From positions 620,001 to 684,000 of the forward strand of contig JAUTXW010000938.1 of NCBI GenBank assembly GCA_030620095.1: DNA of 64,000 nucleotides, in the 5' to 3' direction. The notes under the pieces are model-generated. The model saw only the letters and a program-made list of their open reading frames with translations. It was not told where the DNA came from and did not search any database. The position numbers and the translations under genes are program-made. Source of the stretch: Kuschelorhynchus macadamiae (lineage: Eukaryota; Arthropoda; Insecta; Coleoptera; Curculionidae). Positions 21,353 to 33,652 of the stretch are shown here, one piece after another. Each line of letters starts with the position of its first letter. Position 1 is the stretch's first letter.

Positions 21353-22945
21353 TAACTTTTACTGTTAATCAAATATTTCTGTCATCTCTCAATTCGGATA
21401 AATCTTCATCCAAAAAATTGGTGAGGTTTCCGTGAACTGCTGTTATTTATGCTTTATAATTTTGAATTGATTCATTAATAAGAACTATTTTTGATCCGCC
21501 CCACGAAGAAACTTTTCTTAATTGATGTTTTCTTTTTCAACTGTCAGTTGGCGATTTTTGATTTTACATTTTTTCTTTTGTCTTTTGCAATGTCCAGACT
21601 TTTTAATTTTATTTAACTTATTGTTTGTATTTAATGATTTAATTTTTTATGCTGTTGCTCTAAAAGCTTCATACACAACATCAATTAGCTTTAACACAAA
21701 CTTTCATTCTTATTGCAAATTGCATGTCGGAAATATATTGTCATACTGTCGAATTCGCTGAAAATATTTTATAATAATCTAGATATACAACCAATAATAA
21801 CAACGATATTCTTTAATGTCAGAAAGCACTGTACTAACATGGGGTTGCCACAGCAGATTTGTGACAACGTGTCTAAGAGTTGGAGGAAGTTATATTATAT
21901 TTTAACCCTTTCTAGAATACAAACCAATGTAAATATATGCGGGTTTATTTCGTTATTTATTATATGGAATATTGGTAGTTTGTTGACATTAGAAATAATA
22001 ACAAAAACACACCAAAAATTCTGTTTCCGGTTTTTTTGTGTTATTTTAAATTTAACCATAAATAATATTTTTGGTTTAGTACCATTTCCTTCTTAATTTT
22101 TATATTAGCATCTTGAAAAGAATTGAATAACTTTTTAAAACCAACGGTTCTTCGTAGAAGAGACTTCGCGTTGTTGCCAAATTTTTAATAGATACAACTT
22201 CTTACATTAAAACCATATACGAGTAGGTCTAACCTGGGCTAACCAAAAAGGAATTTTTGTATGTAATCGTATTTTAAATATTGGACTGAGCTTCTGATTA
22301 GCATAGGATGTTTTATTTTTCATATGTTGTAAAAAGTTTATCTAACTGTAAAAAAACTCGGCATCATCACGGAAAGTTATTGTATAAAGTAAATTTTATA
22401 AGTTGTTTTTTAATTCCACTTTTGTAGTCACATTCTTCTCTAGATTTTAAAGATGTAGGGTTTATTTTGTAGATCGTTAACCTCTTGGGGGTTAGCCCCC
22501 TGGGGTCGATGTTCAATGTTAGTGTTCCGACTGTGATGCACTCCGCTGTTGAGGAGTACTAGCTTCATACAAAACCAGAAAATTTTCATAAAAATGATGA
22601 AAAAAAATGAAAATTAGTATTAGGATGTCTATAAACTTTGAGGATGAATAACTCAAAAACGAAAGACTCCCAATAAGTTTGACTTCGGATTCCTGATCAG
22701 GGCGCTAAGATTTACTTGTATACCAAAAATTGGTGCTGGTGTAAGTAATTACCGAACTATTTTTCCAAAAATCGTTCTCGAATTAATTTCTAAATTGATT
22801 AATATACAAAATTAGGTAATTTTTTAATAAACAAAAATTATACAATAAATTGTCTTTTTAGCATAGCCACCTATAAAATCCTAATAATACAACTAAACAT
22901 TTTGTTTGATCAACAGATAACGTTTTTTAGAAATATGTTTTATAT
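21353..22945. other. AT-rich stretch with one GC-rich hairpin
   Basis: A short hairpin, GGGGGTTAGCCCCC, stands out near 22488 within an otherwise AT-rich segment. No coding motif was recognised, including in the 127-codon plus-strand frame at 21713-22096. Confidence 0.4.
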
Positions 22946-23242
22946 CAAAATTAAAACAGTAACAAACTTATTTTTTTCAAACCAGCACTGCGTATATATT
23001 TTATTTTTTTTATTAAATTTTAAAAATATACGGTTCTTTAAACATTCTGGCCTGAATTCATGAAATACCACCAAACTTATATTAAATAATTTTAAAAGAG
23101 ACTATTTTAGTAGAAATTTGATTGCTCTACAACATAAAAAAAATCTAGAATTTTTTAAGAACCCTTTGTACGGAAACACAACTATTAAAAAATAATACGC
23201 AGTGCTGGTTTGAAAACCATGAGTATCCCTGTTTTAATTTTG
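22946..23242. repeat. Palindromic MITE-like element
   Basis: The left arm (22946 to about 23065) matches the reverse complement of the right arm (about 23120-23242). Matching blocks are CAAAATTAAAACAG at the outer edge and TTCAAACCAGCACTGCGTAT in the middle, with weaker inner matches near 23030 and 23160. No coding capacity is seen. Confidence 0.75.
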
Positions 23243-24000
23243 TGAATTTTAAAAGATGGGAATGTGCTCATATTAACATTTTGTATGTTAGTAAAACATT
23301 TTATGTAAGGTATTCCTTATTACTGAAAACATTCAAATTAGTAAAAATGACATAGGTATAGAATTTATTTGAGCACATTTTGTATATCAACCCTACAATT
23401 CTGTAAAGTTTTAATTCACAAACAATACTCTAGAATATGCACATATGTACATAAATAAAAAGTAAAATATAGTAAACAAAAAATGAATAAGTATAAATTT
23501 TAAAGTTAAAACTTTGTCCTAGGAGTTTCAGTTTCAGAGAATTGTGTAGAAAGCATATAATGCTAAAAAAAATCTCCTAATTAGCACTTTAATCTTTGTT
23601 TTGTAACAGTTCGATGGCTGTTATATTGAGGGGATAAATTTAACTATATAAAAAAAAACAACTGTGTGAAGTATATTGATATAAAAAAAACACCAAAAAA
23701 AACCAATAGGTATAAGATATATGTGATATAAAAGAAACAGTCACAAATTACTGTAAATATCTTGGTACATATTAAATTTATTACTACCCTAAATGTTTGG
23801 CCAAACGCTGGTCTTACTTATATTTACTAATTGCCTAAACCAATGAAATATTGAATTATGTATATATGATCCTTTATTAATTTAAAAATGATAAATTTTA
23901 AAAAGAAATTCACAGATACAAAGAAAGCTTCTATATAAAACAAATTAAGTGTTGCACAGTATTGCTAAGTTTTTAAATGGGGTACTTATCTTAAAGGTTC
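23243..24000. other. AT-rich stretch without recognised features
   Basis: Nothing was recognised beyond AT-rich low-complexity sequence. Confidence 0.35.
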
Positions 24001-24740
24001 AGCCACCAAATTCCTCAGACAGATGATTCTGTTATTGATTGTTGTCAATGACCTTCGGACTAGGTCAACGGCAAAGGTTAAATGACCTCCAAGTTCAACA
24101 CGTGCTTTGGACTCTAATTTGCACTGGAAATGGAATTGGAACTCCGAAACTTAAACTTGGACAATAAGAAAACTAGAACTGAAATTGGAACTGAAGCCCC
24201 CAGCTGACTTCACGTGCTAAAAATATAATCTCTAATTACAAATTTGTATACTCTTATTTGTATCTTCGGACATCTTGCTCTATGTTTTTTTCGATGTCGG
24301 GATATCCTGTTATGAAGTGAACATTTTCAGTATAAAACAATCCGTCTTCTCAAAAATATGTACTTTAAATAACAGTATGAATAGTTACCTTTATTTTCTT
24401 TTCTTCACTTTTATTTTAATGCTCTTTTCTTTAAGATTATGATAACTTTTACTTTGGCTGCGTGTGGTTAGACTCAAAATGTCCCGTTTGTCCTTTGCCA
24501 GGCAGTTTTATTTCCTTACCTTAATTTTTTTATGGTTTATAACATGGAAAGTTCTGATTGGTCAACGCCTTGTGGCTATCGATATTGATCTCGCTTTCAA
24601 CCTGCTTGCCGTTTATCTCCGAGGAATTAAACTTTAACACTTCCCGGATAGGTGGCGCTTTAGAGAGATGGTACTGGTTAACGGATTATTCCAAATGAAA
24701 ATTACTAATCAATTTCAAATAATGCCTGTTTCTTAACACT
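24001..24740 (-). repeat. Candidate 3' LTR of the gypsy-like remnant
   Basis: This less AT-rich block lies immediately downstream (minus strand) of the pol C-terminus. Its 5' edge on that strand reads TGTTAAGAAACAGG, preceded by a purine-rich GGTGGGGC stretch, as expected of a polypurine tract and LTR start. No second LTR is present in the window because the element is cut off at 25850, so the assignment rests on position and the TG start only. Confidence 0.3.
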
Positions 24741-24998
24741 GGTCCATAGCCCCACCAAACCAGTAGCTCCATAATATCTCCACTCTTTGGTAAACTAATT
24801 GACAATAAACTTGCATATACATATTCATCTTTAACATCAACAATTTCGCTTCCTATGAAATTTTAATATTTCCTATAAATTTCTAAATACACTAATCTAA
24901 CCTATGATATCCTAATTATTCTAACGTATCCTATGAAATCTTCAAATTCTGATCATCCTATTTTGTGTGCTCTTCATTTTTGGGTCCCTGGTACGGTT

Positions 24999-25800
24999 TC
25001 AACAATCAACAATTAAATATACCACGAACACCTCAAATCCTGCAAATCTTTTAATGCGGAATGGTCCTTCATAGAGTAGGAATAGTTTTTGAATTTCTTT
25101 ATCTTCCAATGATGAAATGTTACTTGCACGCAGCAACACTAACTGATTTTCTACAAATGTTACAAACTTTTTGTTCTCATTGTTTTTGTTTGTTCTTATT
25201 TCTGCTCGTTTTTTTTTTAGATTTTTCTTTACCATCTCTAGCAATATCTGCTGATTGTGTGGTTTATATTATGGAAATCTTAAGATTTTCTTTATAAGTA
25301 TTTTTGGATGTTCTCCTTTTTCCAAGTATATTGGTGCAAATCCTGTTGATTCATGTGTCACACAATTTAGCACCATTTCCACTTCTGGTATGTGCTTTGC
25401 CCATGCTGCATGTGATTTATAGCAGAAAATTCGCAATAGTCTTACCAGTTCCCTCAATACCATTTCTGATGGTTTTCCTTGTGGGTACCTTACACTACAA
25501 TGTATTATCTTTACATCCCATTTGGCCATTAGATCTTTCCATAATTTTCCTGTAAACTGTGTTGCATTATCAGAGAGTACTCTTCTAGGTTTTCGAATAT
25601 TTAGAAAGTATTCAGACATTTTATTCACTATTGACTTTGCTGTTTGTTTTCTTATTGAATAGAATTTGACATATTTTGTAAATACATTTACAACTACAAA
25701 TACATATTTCACTCTGCCTATGGATGTTGGTAGTGGGCCATGTTGTGGGCTTCATGTTTGTTTCGATTATGATATTTTATTGATATCGGCAGCACGTGAT
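24999..25800 (-). pseudogene. Ty3/gypsy-like integrase fragment
   Basis: Minus-strand frames give GPLPTSIGRVKYVFVVVNVF near 25720, then TAKSIVNKMSEYFL, VLSDNATQFTGKLWKDL, YPQGKPSEMVLRELVRLLR, HIPEVEMVLNCVTHESTG and a C-terminal GPFRIKRFAG near 25075. This is the core of a retrotransposon integrase with its catalytic triad. The first Asp is replaced by Asn (VVVN where VVVD is usual), Asp 48 of the fragment is kept in LSDN, and the Glu is plausibly kept in PSEM. Integrase inserts the reverse-transcribed copy into chromosomal DNA. A frame break separates the core from the C-terminal piece. The upstream zinc-binding, RNase H and reverse transcriptase parts are missing because the copy is lost at the (TA)n tract. 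Confidence 0.75.
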
Positions 25801-25846
25801 ACAATTGAATATTTAGTGAGCTTTTTAATGATATGTAATTGTGCAG

Positions 25847-25849
<3 letters not shown>

Positions 25850-25934
<85 letters not shown>

Positions 25935-25954
25935 GATATATATATATATATATA
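25850..25954. repeat. (TA)n microsatellite
   Basis: A nearly pure TA run, briefly interrupted by CATAGA near 25931. The integrase homology stops at its edge. Confidence 0.95.
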
Positions 25955-27940
25955 GTGATATCAGATGAATTTTATTTTTGAGGCCTTAGGGCGTGAGTTC
26001 AAATAATTTAAACAATTAAGTGGACGCCAGGCCTAGAGTAGCCGAAGAGAATGAGCAGAAAAGAAAAAATAGATACTAAAATATAAACTAAGACAAAATA
26101 TTTTAAGATAATTTTGACTACAGCCTCCTAACGCGTTCTTTATATCTCAAGGTAATCCTGTACATAAAAGAAAAAAATTCTAATGCACGAAAATATATTA
26201 AAAATTATAATTAAATATTACAGTAGTATAAAAAACGTTTAACAGAGGAACAATCAAAAGGTAATAATAAACACACCAAATATGAGGTAAAAGAATAAAT
26301 AGGTTACTATGTCAAGTATAGTGATATTACTTGCAGGTTTAAAAGTTAGAAAACATTGAGTTCATAAATGAAATCTGTATATGAAGATAATAAATAATTT
26401 TAACCTTAAGACACAAATGAAGTGTTAATATATAAAGCTAAATATACAATTATATATAAAAAATATTTACGATGAGGATATACTAACTAGCAAATTATAG
26501 GTCTCTCGTAAATTCAATAAAAAATATACGTTGCCTGTTTCAAATATGCAAGTTTTAAATATTCATATGAAACTAAATAATTTGGATAAATAAAAGAGAA
26601 TATTATCTGTTTGAATCAAATTAGATATTTTGTAATTACTGAGAAATATTAATAAATGAGATTATTATGACAAACAAAGGGATTTAAATAAACTGCAAAT
26701 AATTAAATTATTAGAATTTAAATTAAGCAAAAATAATTAGACCGTTGACTGAGAAGAGAGATGATGTATCCTTGAGTTAAATTTTCAATTTTGCAATTAC
26801 AGTGGAATTGTGATGTGAAATTACTTGAATAAGGATGGAAATTAAATAAACCACAAATGGTTAATTATCAGAAGAATCAAATGAAAGAATGAAATTTTAA
26901 ATAAAGTTCAAAGTATTCAGTTGAAAATGACAGAATTCTTACATCACCTATATTTAAAAAAAGGAATCGAATTTTAACATATTTTCAATTATGAGATATA
27001 CAAATAAATCGCTGGGAAATATATACTTATTTATTATTAGCAGAAAAACACAGATATTTTTAGGATGGACTGCAAATTTAAAAGATATTTAAACGAGTAA
27101 GACACTAGGGACCCCAGTATACAATTAACATGAAAAAAATAACTTATGCTACAAAAAAACATAATCTTTTACTCTCTATAAGCTATGAGCACTTAAAGCA
27201 AACCAGATACTTGGCAAAATAATAAGGCGTGTTTTACAAAAATTGAAATGTATTCATATTAACAAAACAACAAAACTGACTTGCCAAAACGAATTGAGTC
27301 TTTTTTACTCAAATTCAACAAGAAGACCTGAAATAATTGGGATCAAACAATGTATAAAGAGTGAAATTCGTAAGGTGTCGTCAATGATCTCAAATTTTAA
27401 CATTAGGGACCTATCGTAGTATATCGTTTGTTAATTATTATTTAGGCTAAATGATTATATATTTGTGTTTTTATATGAAAGTGACAAAATATTAGTTATT
27501 TTATGCAAGTAAATAGATTATAAATCTTAGATCTTAACTGTTGTAATAAAATGGTCGTTAAAAAACATATATTATATACTATACAATAACCATGATATGT
27601 TTAAATAGTCCTATAACTTATCGAAAAATAAATTAATTCTTAGACACCCTGTATATTTCCTCAATACTATAGACTTCACAAATTTTAGAAGAATGAATGA
27701 TGAATGCCACCTTAATAGGAATCTTGGATTGTTAAATAATTACAGGTTAAATGTTAAAGAAACAAATATTTTCAGAATAGATGAAATTTTTAAAGAGTTG
27801 TGGAATTTTGTTCTACAACGATAAGGAAGTCATAAGATATTTAGGTAGGCAAACATAAAGTTAAAATTGCTCTTACCTGTTACGAGTCCCAATATATGAT
27901 ATTAACCTGACAAATGACAACATTAAGGGGAATCATAAGG
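25955..27940. other. AT-rich stretch without recognised genes
   Basis: No coding motif was recognised in about 2 kb. Composition is extremely A-rich on the plus strand between 26400 and 27100. Confidence 0.4.
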
Positions 27941-29325
27941 TACACAAAAATAGCATCCAAGTAGCGCCATTTTAAGAACATACAATGTATACGATATGGT
28001 AGGTAATTGTGGAATTCGCAGAAAATGTATTAAAGCCTCATTACCAGGCGGCAAAAAGTCATGATTGTTAGATAACCAGGTTATTTTTTTAACATATAAA
28101 AGGGGGGACATTAGATACACCAATGATTTTTTTGAATGATAACTTATCATAACGATAATAAAAACCCAGGTAGAATCCTACTGTTACGATTCACAATTGT
28201 GTAACTTTATTAAAAAACCATTGTTAGGAACCGAGAAATCGAGATTCTTATTCAGATTCCCGAAAAATTAAATTTGTCAAACCACCCCGGCGTAATGGGT
28301 GTACATACAGAAAAAAATACACCGGATCAAACAGGTATCTTCTCCTTTTTGAAGTCGAATAAAAGGATGTTTAATTATTTTGCGCCTGGAGGCATTTTTT
28401 AATAAATATCTCGATTATTATGGATTTTTTCAAAATATGCGATATACTATGAAAAAATTTTAATTTCATATCATGTTAATTTGTTCTCTCAAAGGCCTAA
28501 CTGCCCACGAGAAAAGCAAATGTTACTATTCTTTGAAAATCAGGAATCCCGAATATGACGAAAATTCGGCAACAAAGCGCCAAATACTATTTTCTTAACC
28601 TTGTTTGTTATAAATGGCAACTTGGCAACGTAGCATAGTTAGAAGCTTCAGGATGGAATGATACCCTAATTTAGGAAGGTTGATTTACACATTGTTTCGC
28701 GGGTAATCGCTAACTATTGGTTAAAATGAAAATATTGAAGGTGAAATCAACCAGCCTACGTAATTCATTTTTACGTTGGTCATGATTTTTTAAAATAACT
28801 GTTTCTCCCTTAACGTTTATATTTAAAAATATGAATGGAAATCTTTTTCGGCTATGACGATAAGAGGGAGATCAAGTGGAACCGATTTAAGCATATCAGA
28901 ATATTTTATGTGAAGATTTGGGAATTTGGGGAATTTCCCCCTAAAAAAAACGAGAATAGGAAATTTTTAGCATGTATCAAGGGAATGTTCACTTGGAAAA
29001 GTTGGAAATACCGTACAACGCCATTCTCATTAAACTTTGTCCATGGTACATGTGTATCGAGTGTTTCGCCGCGTATGTCCCGTTTAAGAATCTCGGCTTT
29101 TGGCAATCGAAAATTTTCTGAGCACTTATACTATTACCTTTCATGCCGCATATACTTTCACTGCATATTCTTAAAATGACGCTACTTGGATGCCCTCCAC
29201 AATCGCCTGGATTATAATCATATGTTATCATGCAGGCGGCATCAAAAAATTGATTTTTCCGAATATCGTCCTACCTGGGTTTTTATTACCGTCATAACAT
29301 AACCTATCGATTTCTCGGCTTTATA
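27941..29325. repeat. Composite region with in-place inverted blocks
   Basis: Three blocks recur on opposite strands. GCATCCAAGTAGCG at 27956 (+) recurs near 29195 (-). AATAAAAACCCAGGTAG near 28160 (+) recurs near 29290 (-). CCGAGAAATCGA at 28231 (+) recurs near 29325 (-). The order along the chromosome is the same in both halves, so this is not a simple palindrome. Each block seems individually inverted, which suggests two partly overlapping elements or a rearranged one. No coding motif was recognised. Confidence 0.45.
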
Positions 29326-30234
29326 TGTGTCTTACGACCCCTGTTAATATTGACCTACCTGTCAGACAAATATCATGAGGATCCTGCAAGCCGAGGGGTA
29401 CAAGTGACATTTTTAATTGAATGGAGGTAACTGTTTAAATGGGTACAAAATATGGTCAAGTATTCAGTAATCGAGAGGTATAAGTGATTTTCTGGTTTAG
29501 TGGCACTACCTTTTACCATATCACTTAACCACCGTACAATGTTTTTTAAATACTTATCACACCAAGGTGCTCTTCACCAAACACACGAAAACGGTGAAAA
29601 TTGTCATTTTGATGATAATACATATTTCACAGAATAAGAATTTTTCTTTTTTCACGAAAGTTTCTAGTTTGTAATTTGGAATTAGAATATTCAATAAAAT
29701 TAAATTTATTACAATTATTCTACTTTTAACCTTATTTAAAAAAGATTATTGTACGTATATGAGATTTTTAATTTAATATATTATTATTTAAGAAGTACTA
29801 AATAGTACATATTACTAACATATATTGAAATATTGTGTAAATTGGTGGTAGTTTAAGTTTAATTAGAGTCCTTGCTGAACTTTGAACTTAATTTTCTCAT
29901 AATTGTGACTTATGCACTTGTTGGTTTCTCAAATATTGGGACGTTTTGTTTATCTACCTAAAAACCAACTTTACATACCTATTTCATATGTGTATGTTTC
30001 CTACCATCGTCGCTTAGACTATGAGCTTAACATCAATTTAAATTGGCGGTTGTTTACTTAAGTTTAGCCAACCAGTTAAAAAGAGTCTTTTTAAAAAATT
30101 AAAAAAAAAAATCGGTAAATTTCCTTTATCCAGAACTTTTTTTCTATTTGTTAGGAATAGTGAAGTATGACCCAATTAAGTTCAGTACATAGTCACAGTA
30201 TATATGTGTTACATGTTACACATACTGTCTTTTC
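29326..30234. other. AT-rich stretch without recognised features
   Basis: No coding motif or delimited repeat was recognised. Confidence 0.35.
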
Positions 30235-31590
30235 AAACATTTTTATTGGGCGCCATTTTATTCCATCATATTGGATTCCTACTAATGTCTTTTCAATTCC
30301 TTTCTACTAATACCACACTTGACATTTGGGCATAATTTAAAATAAATTCAATAAGTAGTTTTTACATTGATACATGCCGCCATTTTGTTATGTCATGTTC
30401 ATTCGTTTAATTTTTTTGCATATTATTATTTTTAAGTTGGTTTCTTAAAAATTTTATATGGCCGCTATTTTGTTTCGCCATCTTAAATTCGTACCATCAC
30501 TTCACCAGTTTATCTCTATATTACACTTAGTTCTTGCACAAGAATTAAAATTAATTTAATAAGTGGTATTTTCATGCTGATTTTTTAAATATTTTATTAG
30601 GCCACTATTTTGTTTTGCTGTCTTGGATTCGTATCAAAATCTTACTAATTTATTTCTATATAACACTTTTTTATGCCAAATTTGAGGAAAATGGAATAAT
30701 TAGTCTTTTTAGTAATAATTTTTTTAACATTATTTAGCCATATTGGATTTTTACCAAAATATTAAGAGGTCCTCCTCATATGACCCTTAATTTTTGTTCA
30801 GAATCGGTCAATCGGGTAAATAATCTTTAACCTATGCCGCGAACTGTCAGACAGACAGACCGACAGACGGGCCGATGGGATTGATATTTTTTGGCATCTA
30901 GGGACGCTAAAACGTAAAGCAGTGGCGGCTATTCTGGTGAAGTAGGTGAAGTGCAACCTCACCAGGAAAAATAAACAAGCAAACATCTAACTATATTTAT
31001 TATATATCTCTTAAAATTTTAGATTTTTCAACCGCGAGGCGCCACTGAAGATATGTAAAACCTGTGGGGGTGTGATTTTTTCACACCTATAAACACTTAA
31101 GTCGACCATCTTGAATTAGTACCACAATTTTCTAGTTGATTCCTATAGGTACGTCATTTAGTTATGTTACACAATTTGAAATCAATCCTTTAAGAAGTTT
31201 TTGTAGGCTGAATTTATAAATATTTTATTCAGCCGCCATTTTATTCCGCTATCTTGGATTCGTACCAAAATGTTACCAGTTGATAATATTTGATGTTTCT
31301 ACAAAATTTGAGATACATTGGATAAGAAATTTTTTAATAATAATAATTTTTTTTTAGCAGTTACTAAGCCGCCATTTTGTTTCGCCATATTGGATTTTTA
31401 CAAAAATTACCAGGTCACTCCCATTATTTTTCACCAAAATCAATCGGGTAAGTAGTTTTTAGCTATGCCGACGGAATTGAGAAAACATGTTTTTCGGCAT
31501 CTAGGGACCCTGAAACGTGAAGATCTGAAAAAATTTTGTAGGGTTATTCATTCAAGATTACAATACTTTTACGAGAAAAGTAATAATTAA
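30235..31590 (-). repeat. Higher-order tandem-repeat element, copy 3 (reverse)
   Basis: The complement carries the family signature. Repeated CCGCCATTTTGTTTCGCCAT-type blocks occur near 30377, 30460, 30605, 31235 and 31370. Header sequences with CTGTCAGACAGACAGACC lie near 30845, and GGCATCTAGGGACCCTGAAA near 31496. It ends near 31590 in a hairpin-like ACTTTTACGAGAAAAGT, corresponding to the 5' hairpin of the plus-strand copies. A 128-bp MITE interrupts it at 30920. Confidence 0.8.
30920..31047. mobile_element. 128-bp MITE inserted in tandem-repeat copy 3
   Basis: The insert begins CAGTGGCGGC and ends GGCGCCACTG, a 10-bp inverted repeat with one mismatch. It splits the conserved header of the host repeat. 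Comparison with the uninterrupted header near 31515 (AAACGTGAAGATCTG) shows that only AAG is present on both sides (30917-30919 and 31048-31050), suggesting a 3-bp duplication. The CAGTGG ends recall hAT elements, but an 8-bp duplication is absent, so the superfamily is uncertain. Confidence 0.65.
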
Positions 31591-32495
31591 AATTATATAA
31601 TTGGCTTTTATTGCGCGCAGAGATAAAAAATTATAGAAATAGGATTAGAAAATACACATTTACTACAAAAAAAAAGTAAAAATTGAAAACATTTAAAACA
31701 TTCGTACATAAAATCTTAACGACGTGTTTAAAATTAAAAATAACACTTAACATTTTTTTACTAAATATAATAAAAACGTTAATAAAAAGGTTAACGAGTT
31801 TAAATGTAAACGCTTTGTTGAATATCTAAGTACTAGATAGGAAGAAATAAACAAAGAATGTGCTGCCTGTCATACAAAGTTATTAAACTGTAATGTAATA
31901 CAGTTGTTTTAATAACCACCTACTTCTTCAGTATAGTGGTTTAACGGTAAAATTGGAATAAACAATTCCGACGATGTTACTAGAGGCAGGTGGCTTATTT
32001 TTTTTTATATAAAAAGGAACATTAGTAACAAATTTAAAATAGATTTATCTAGAATTTTATAATCGGGTTTCTGTACGTAACTGTATGTGCATATAATATA
32101 TTATTTGCCAATTGACATAGGATGTTCGACAGGTGTTTAGTGTGAGATAACCGTTATTCATACAAATGTAGTTAATGTCGTTATAGTTTTCCTTAATGCA
32201 AATTGGTCATTCTTGGCTTTTGCGACAATAAACTATATTTATATGCAATATATTTAAGTAAAGAGTTGAAAATCTAAAGAAGCTATTTGTGACAAGTTCT
32301 TTTCCACTCTGAAAAAAAAAATTATGATATATACAATTATTGGTCAAAATAAAGTTTATTATTTTAATGGTTAAAGCAATATACATTTTGGTCAAATTTT
32401 GCGGTAATTAGCCATAAAAATATATTTTACAGAAAAGAAAGAGCACATGTCTCTCCCCGTTTCGTAAATCCTGTTTAAAAATTATAATTTTGTAG
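31591..32495. other. AT-rich stretch with one member of a direct repeat
   Basis: The segment 32070-32160 (TACGTAACTGTATGT, then AGGATGTTCGACAGGTGTT, then ATAACCGTTATTCATACAA) recurs at about 33105-33205 in direct orientation, roughly 1.03 kb away. No gene was recognised. Confidence 0.45.
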
Positions 32496-32576
32496 TGTCA
32501 GAAAAAAAGATGAAATTCACTGAACAAGGGCCTTTTCAAACTTCCAGGTCCATCGAGAAAGTCATGCAGCACGCAG
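32496..32576 (+). CDS. Candidate coding exon (weak)
   Basis: An 81-bp block lies between an acceptor (ATTTTGTAG, AG at 32494-32495) and a donor (CAG/GTACCA at 32577). It holds an ATG at 32510 that opens MKFTEQGPFQTSRSIEKV followed by MQHA, ending in phase 1. It is more GC-rich than its surroundings. I do not recognise the protein. It cannot join the candidate exon at 33551 directly, because that exon begins in phase 0. Chance is a realistic alternative. Confidence 0.25.
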
Positions 32577-33550
32577 GTACCATTTTTAATGTGTTTTAGT
32601 AAAACTCATTTTCTCTACTTCACTAATGTTAAAATTGTGTTTACTACATCTCTCTACTAGTAAACTTGAAGTTACTGGTTCCTACCAACAACCTTTTAGT
32701 CTTAGTTGAGGAGATGAAGCCTGGGCGGATTGTTTTAGGTGTACTTCTTCAAACTCTTTCAAATTACTTTTATTTTATGCCCGAGTTTCGAGTAAATAAT
32801 CAATATCTTTAATTAATTTAAAGTCTACAACTTTATGCATATCAAAGAAAGGCTTTCACTTAAGACACATTTATCATTCTCTTATGTAAAAAGGGTTATC
32901 AATTGAATAAAATGAATACTAAGTTATTCTGTCCGTAACCACATGTTTCTTTCGTACAGATTTTTTAGTAATATCCTGGAAATAAATAATATTTATGCTG
33001 TTATTACCACGGTCAAGCCATTTAAAGTTTTTATTGCAACAAGAACCATTAATAACAAATATAATAATAAATATTTATAGATAACGATATAATGGAGTAC
33101 TTACCTATACGTAACTGTATGTAAATTTATGATGACTTCCAGATGACTAGGATGTCCGACATATGTTAAGTTTCATGTAACCGTTTTACAACATTCATAA
33201 TTCAATACATTTTCTGAATCTTAATGTATATAAAATAGAAAAAAATAGCTAACTAATCGTTTTGTAAGAATTAACTCTACAGATCATAAAAGTATATTAT
33301 TTACTCAGCGATTATTTTATTCAGAATTATCTGTGGACGTCTATATTTTTGAAGTGTTTAGGTGTGGTTTCTTCATTATTCGTATTTTTGTTTTTTCTCA
33401 GCCGTTCTTCTAAAAACATACAATATTTTTAATACAATTTCCTTGAAAAAACAAAATACATTATCGTTTTTAGACAAATTACGTTTTTATTATCCATTAT
33501 TTTTGATAAACCAGTTTATAGTCCTGGAACTCCAAAATGTATTTGCATAG

Positions 33551-33652
33551 CTGCCTGATAAACTCATACATGGCTTGGATAATTATGACCCTGTAATACC
33601 GCTTCTAGACCTGCACGGCCTGAATCCTTATGGTGCCATAGTGACTGAGAGG
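33551..33652 (+). CDS. Candidate coding exon, unknown protein
   Basis: A 102-bp block lies between an acceptor (TATTTGCATAG) and a strong donor (GAGAGG/GTAAGT, GT at 33653). It is open for exactly 34 codons: LPDKLIHGLDNYDPVIPL then LDLHGLNPYGAIVTER. It is markedly more GC-rich than the surrounding sequence and has no stop codon in this frame. The length is a multiple of three, so the exon is phase 0 at both ends. I do not recognise the family. Other exons of the same gene are not evident in the window. It may be a real internal exon of a long gene on the plus strand, or a chance open block with good splice sites. Confidence 0.4.

Noticed and set aside
21713..22096. 127-codon plus-strand frame
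   Set aside because: It starts inside AT-rich sequence, has no domain-like pattern, and is rich in residues expected from AT-biased random codons.
28835..29231. Overlapping frames of 66-114 codons on both strands
   Set aside because: They fall in a composite repeat region and overlap on opposite strands without any known motif.
31930..31995. tRNA-like string with TATAGTGGTTTAACGG
   Set aside because: The A-box resembles a tRNA, but there is no GTTCGA-type B-box, no acceptor stem and the anticodon loop is too short.
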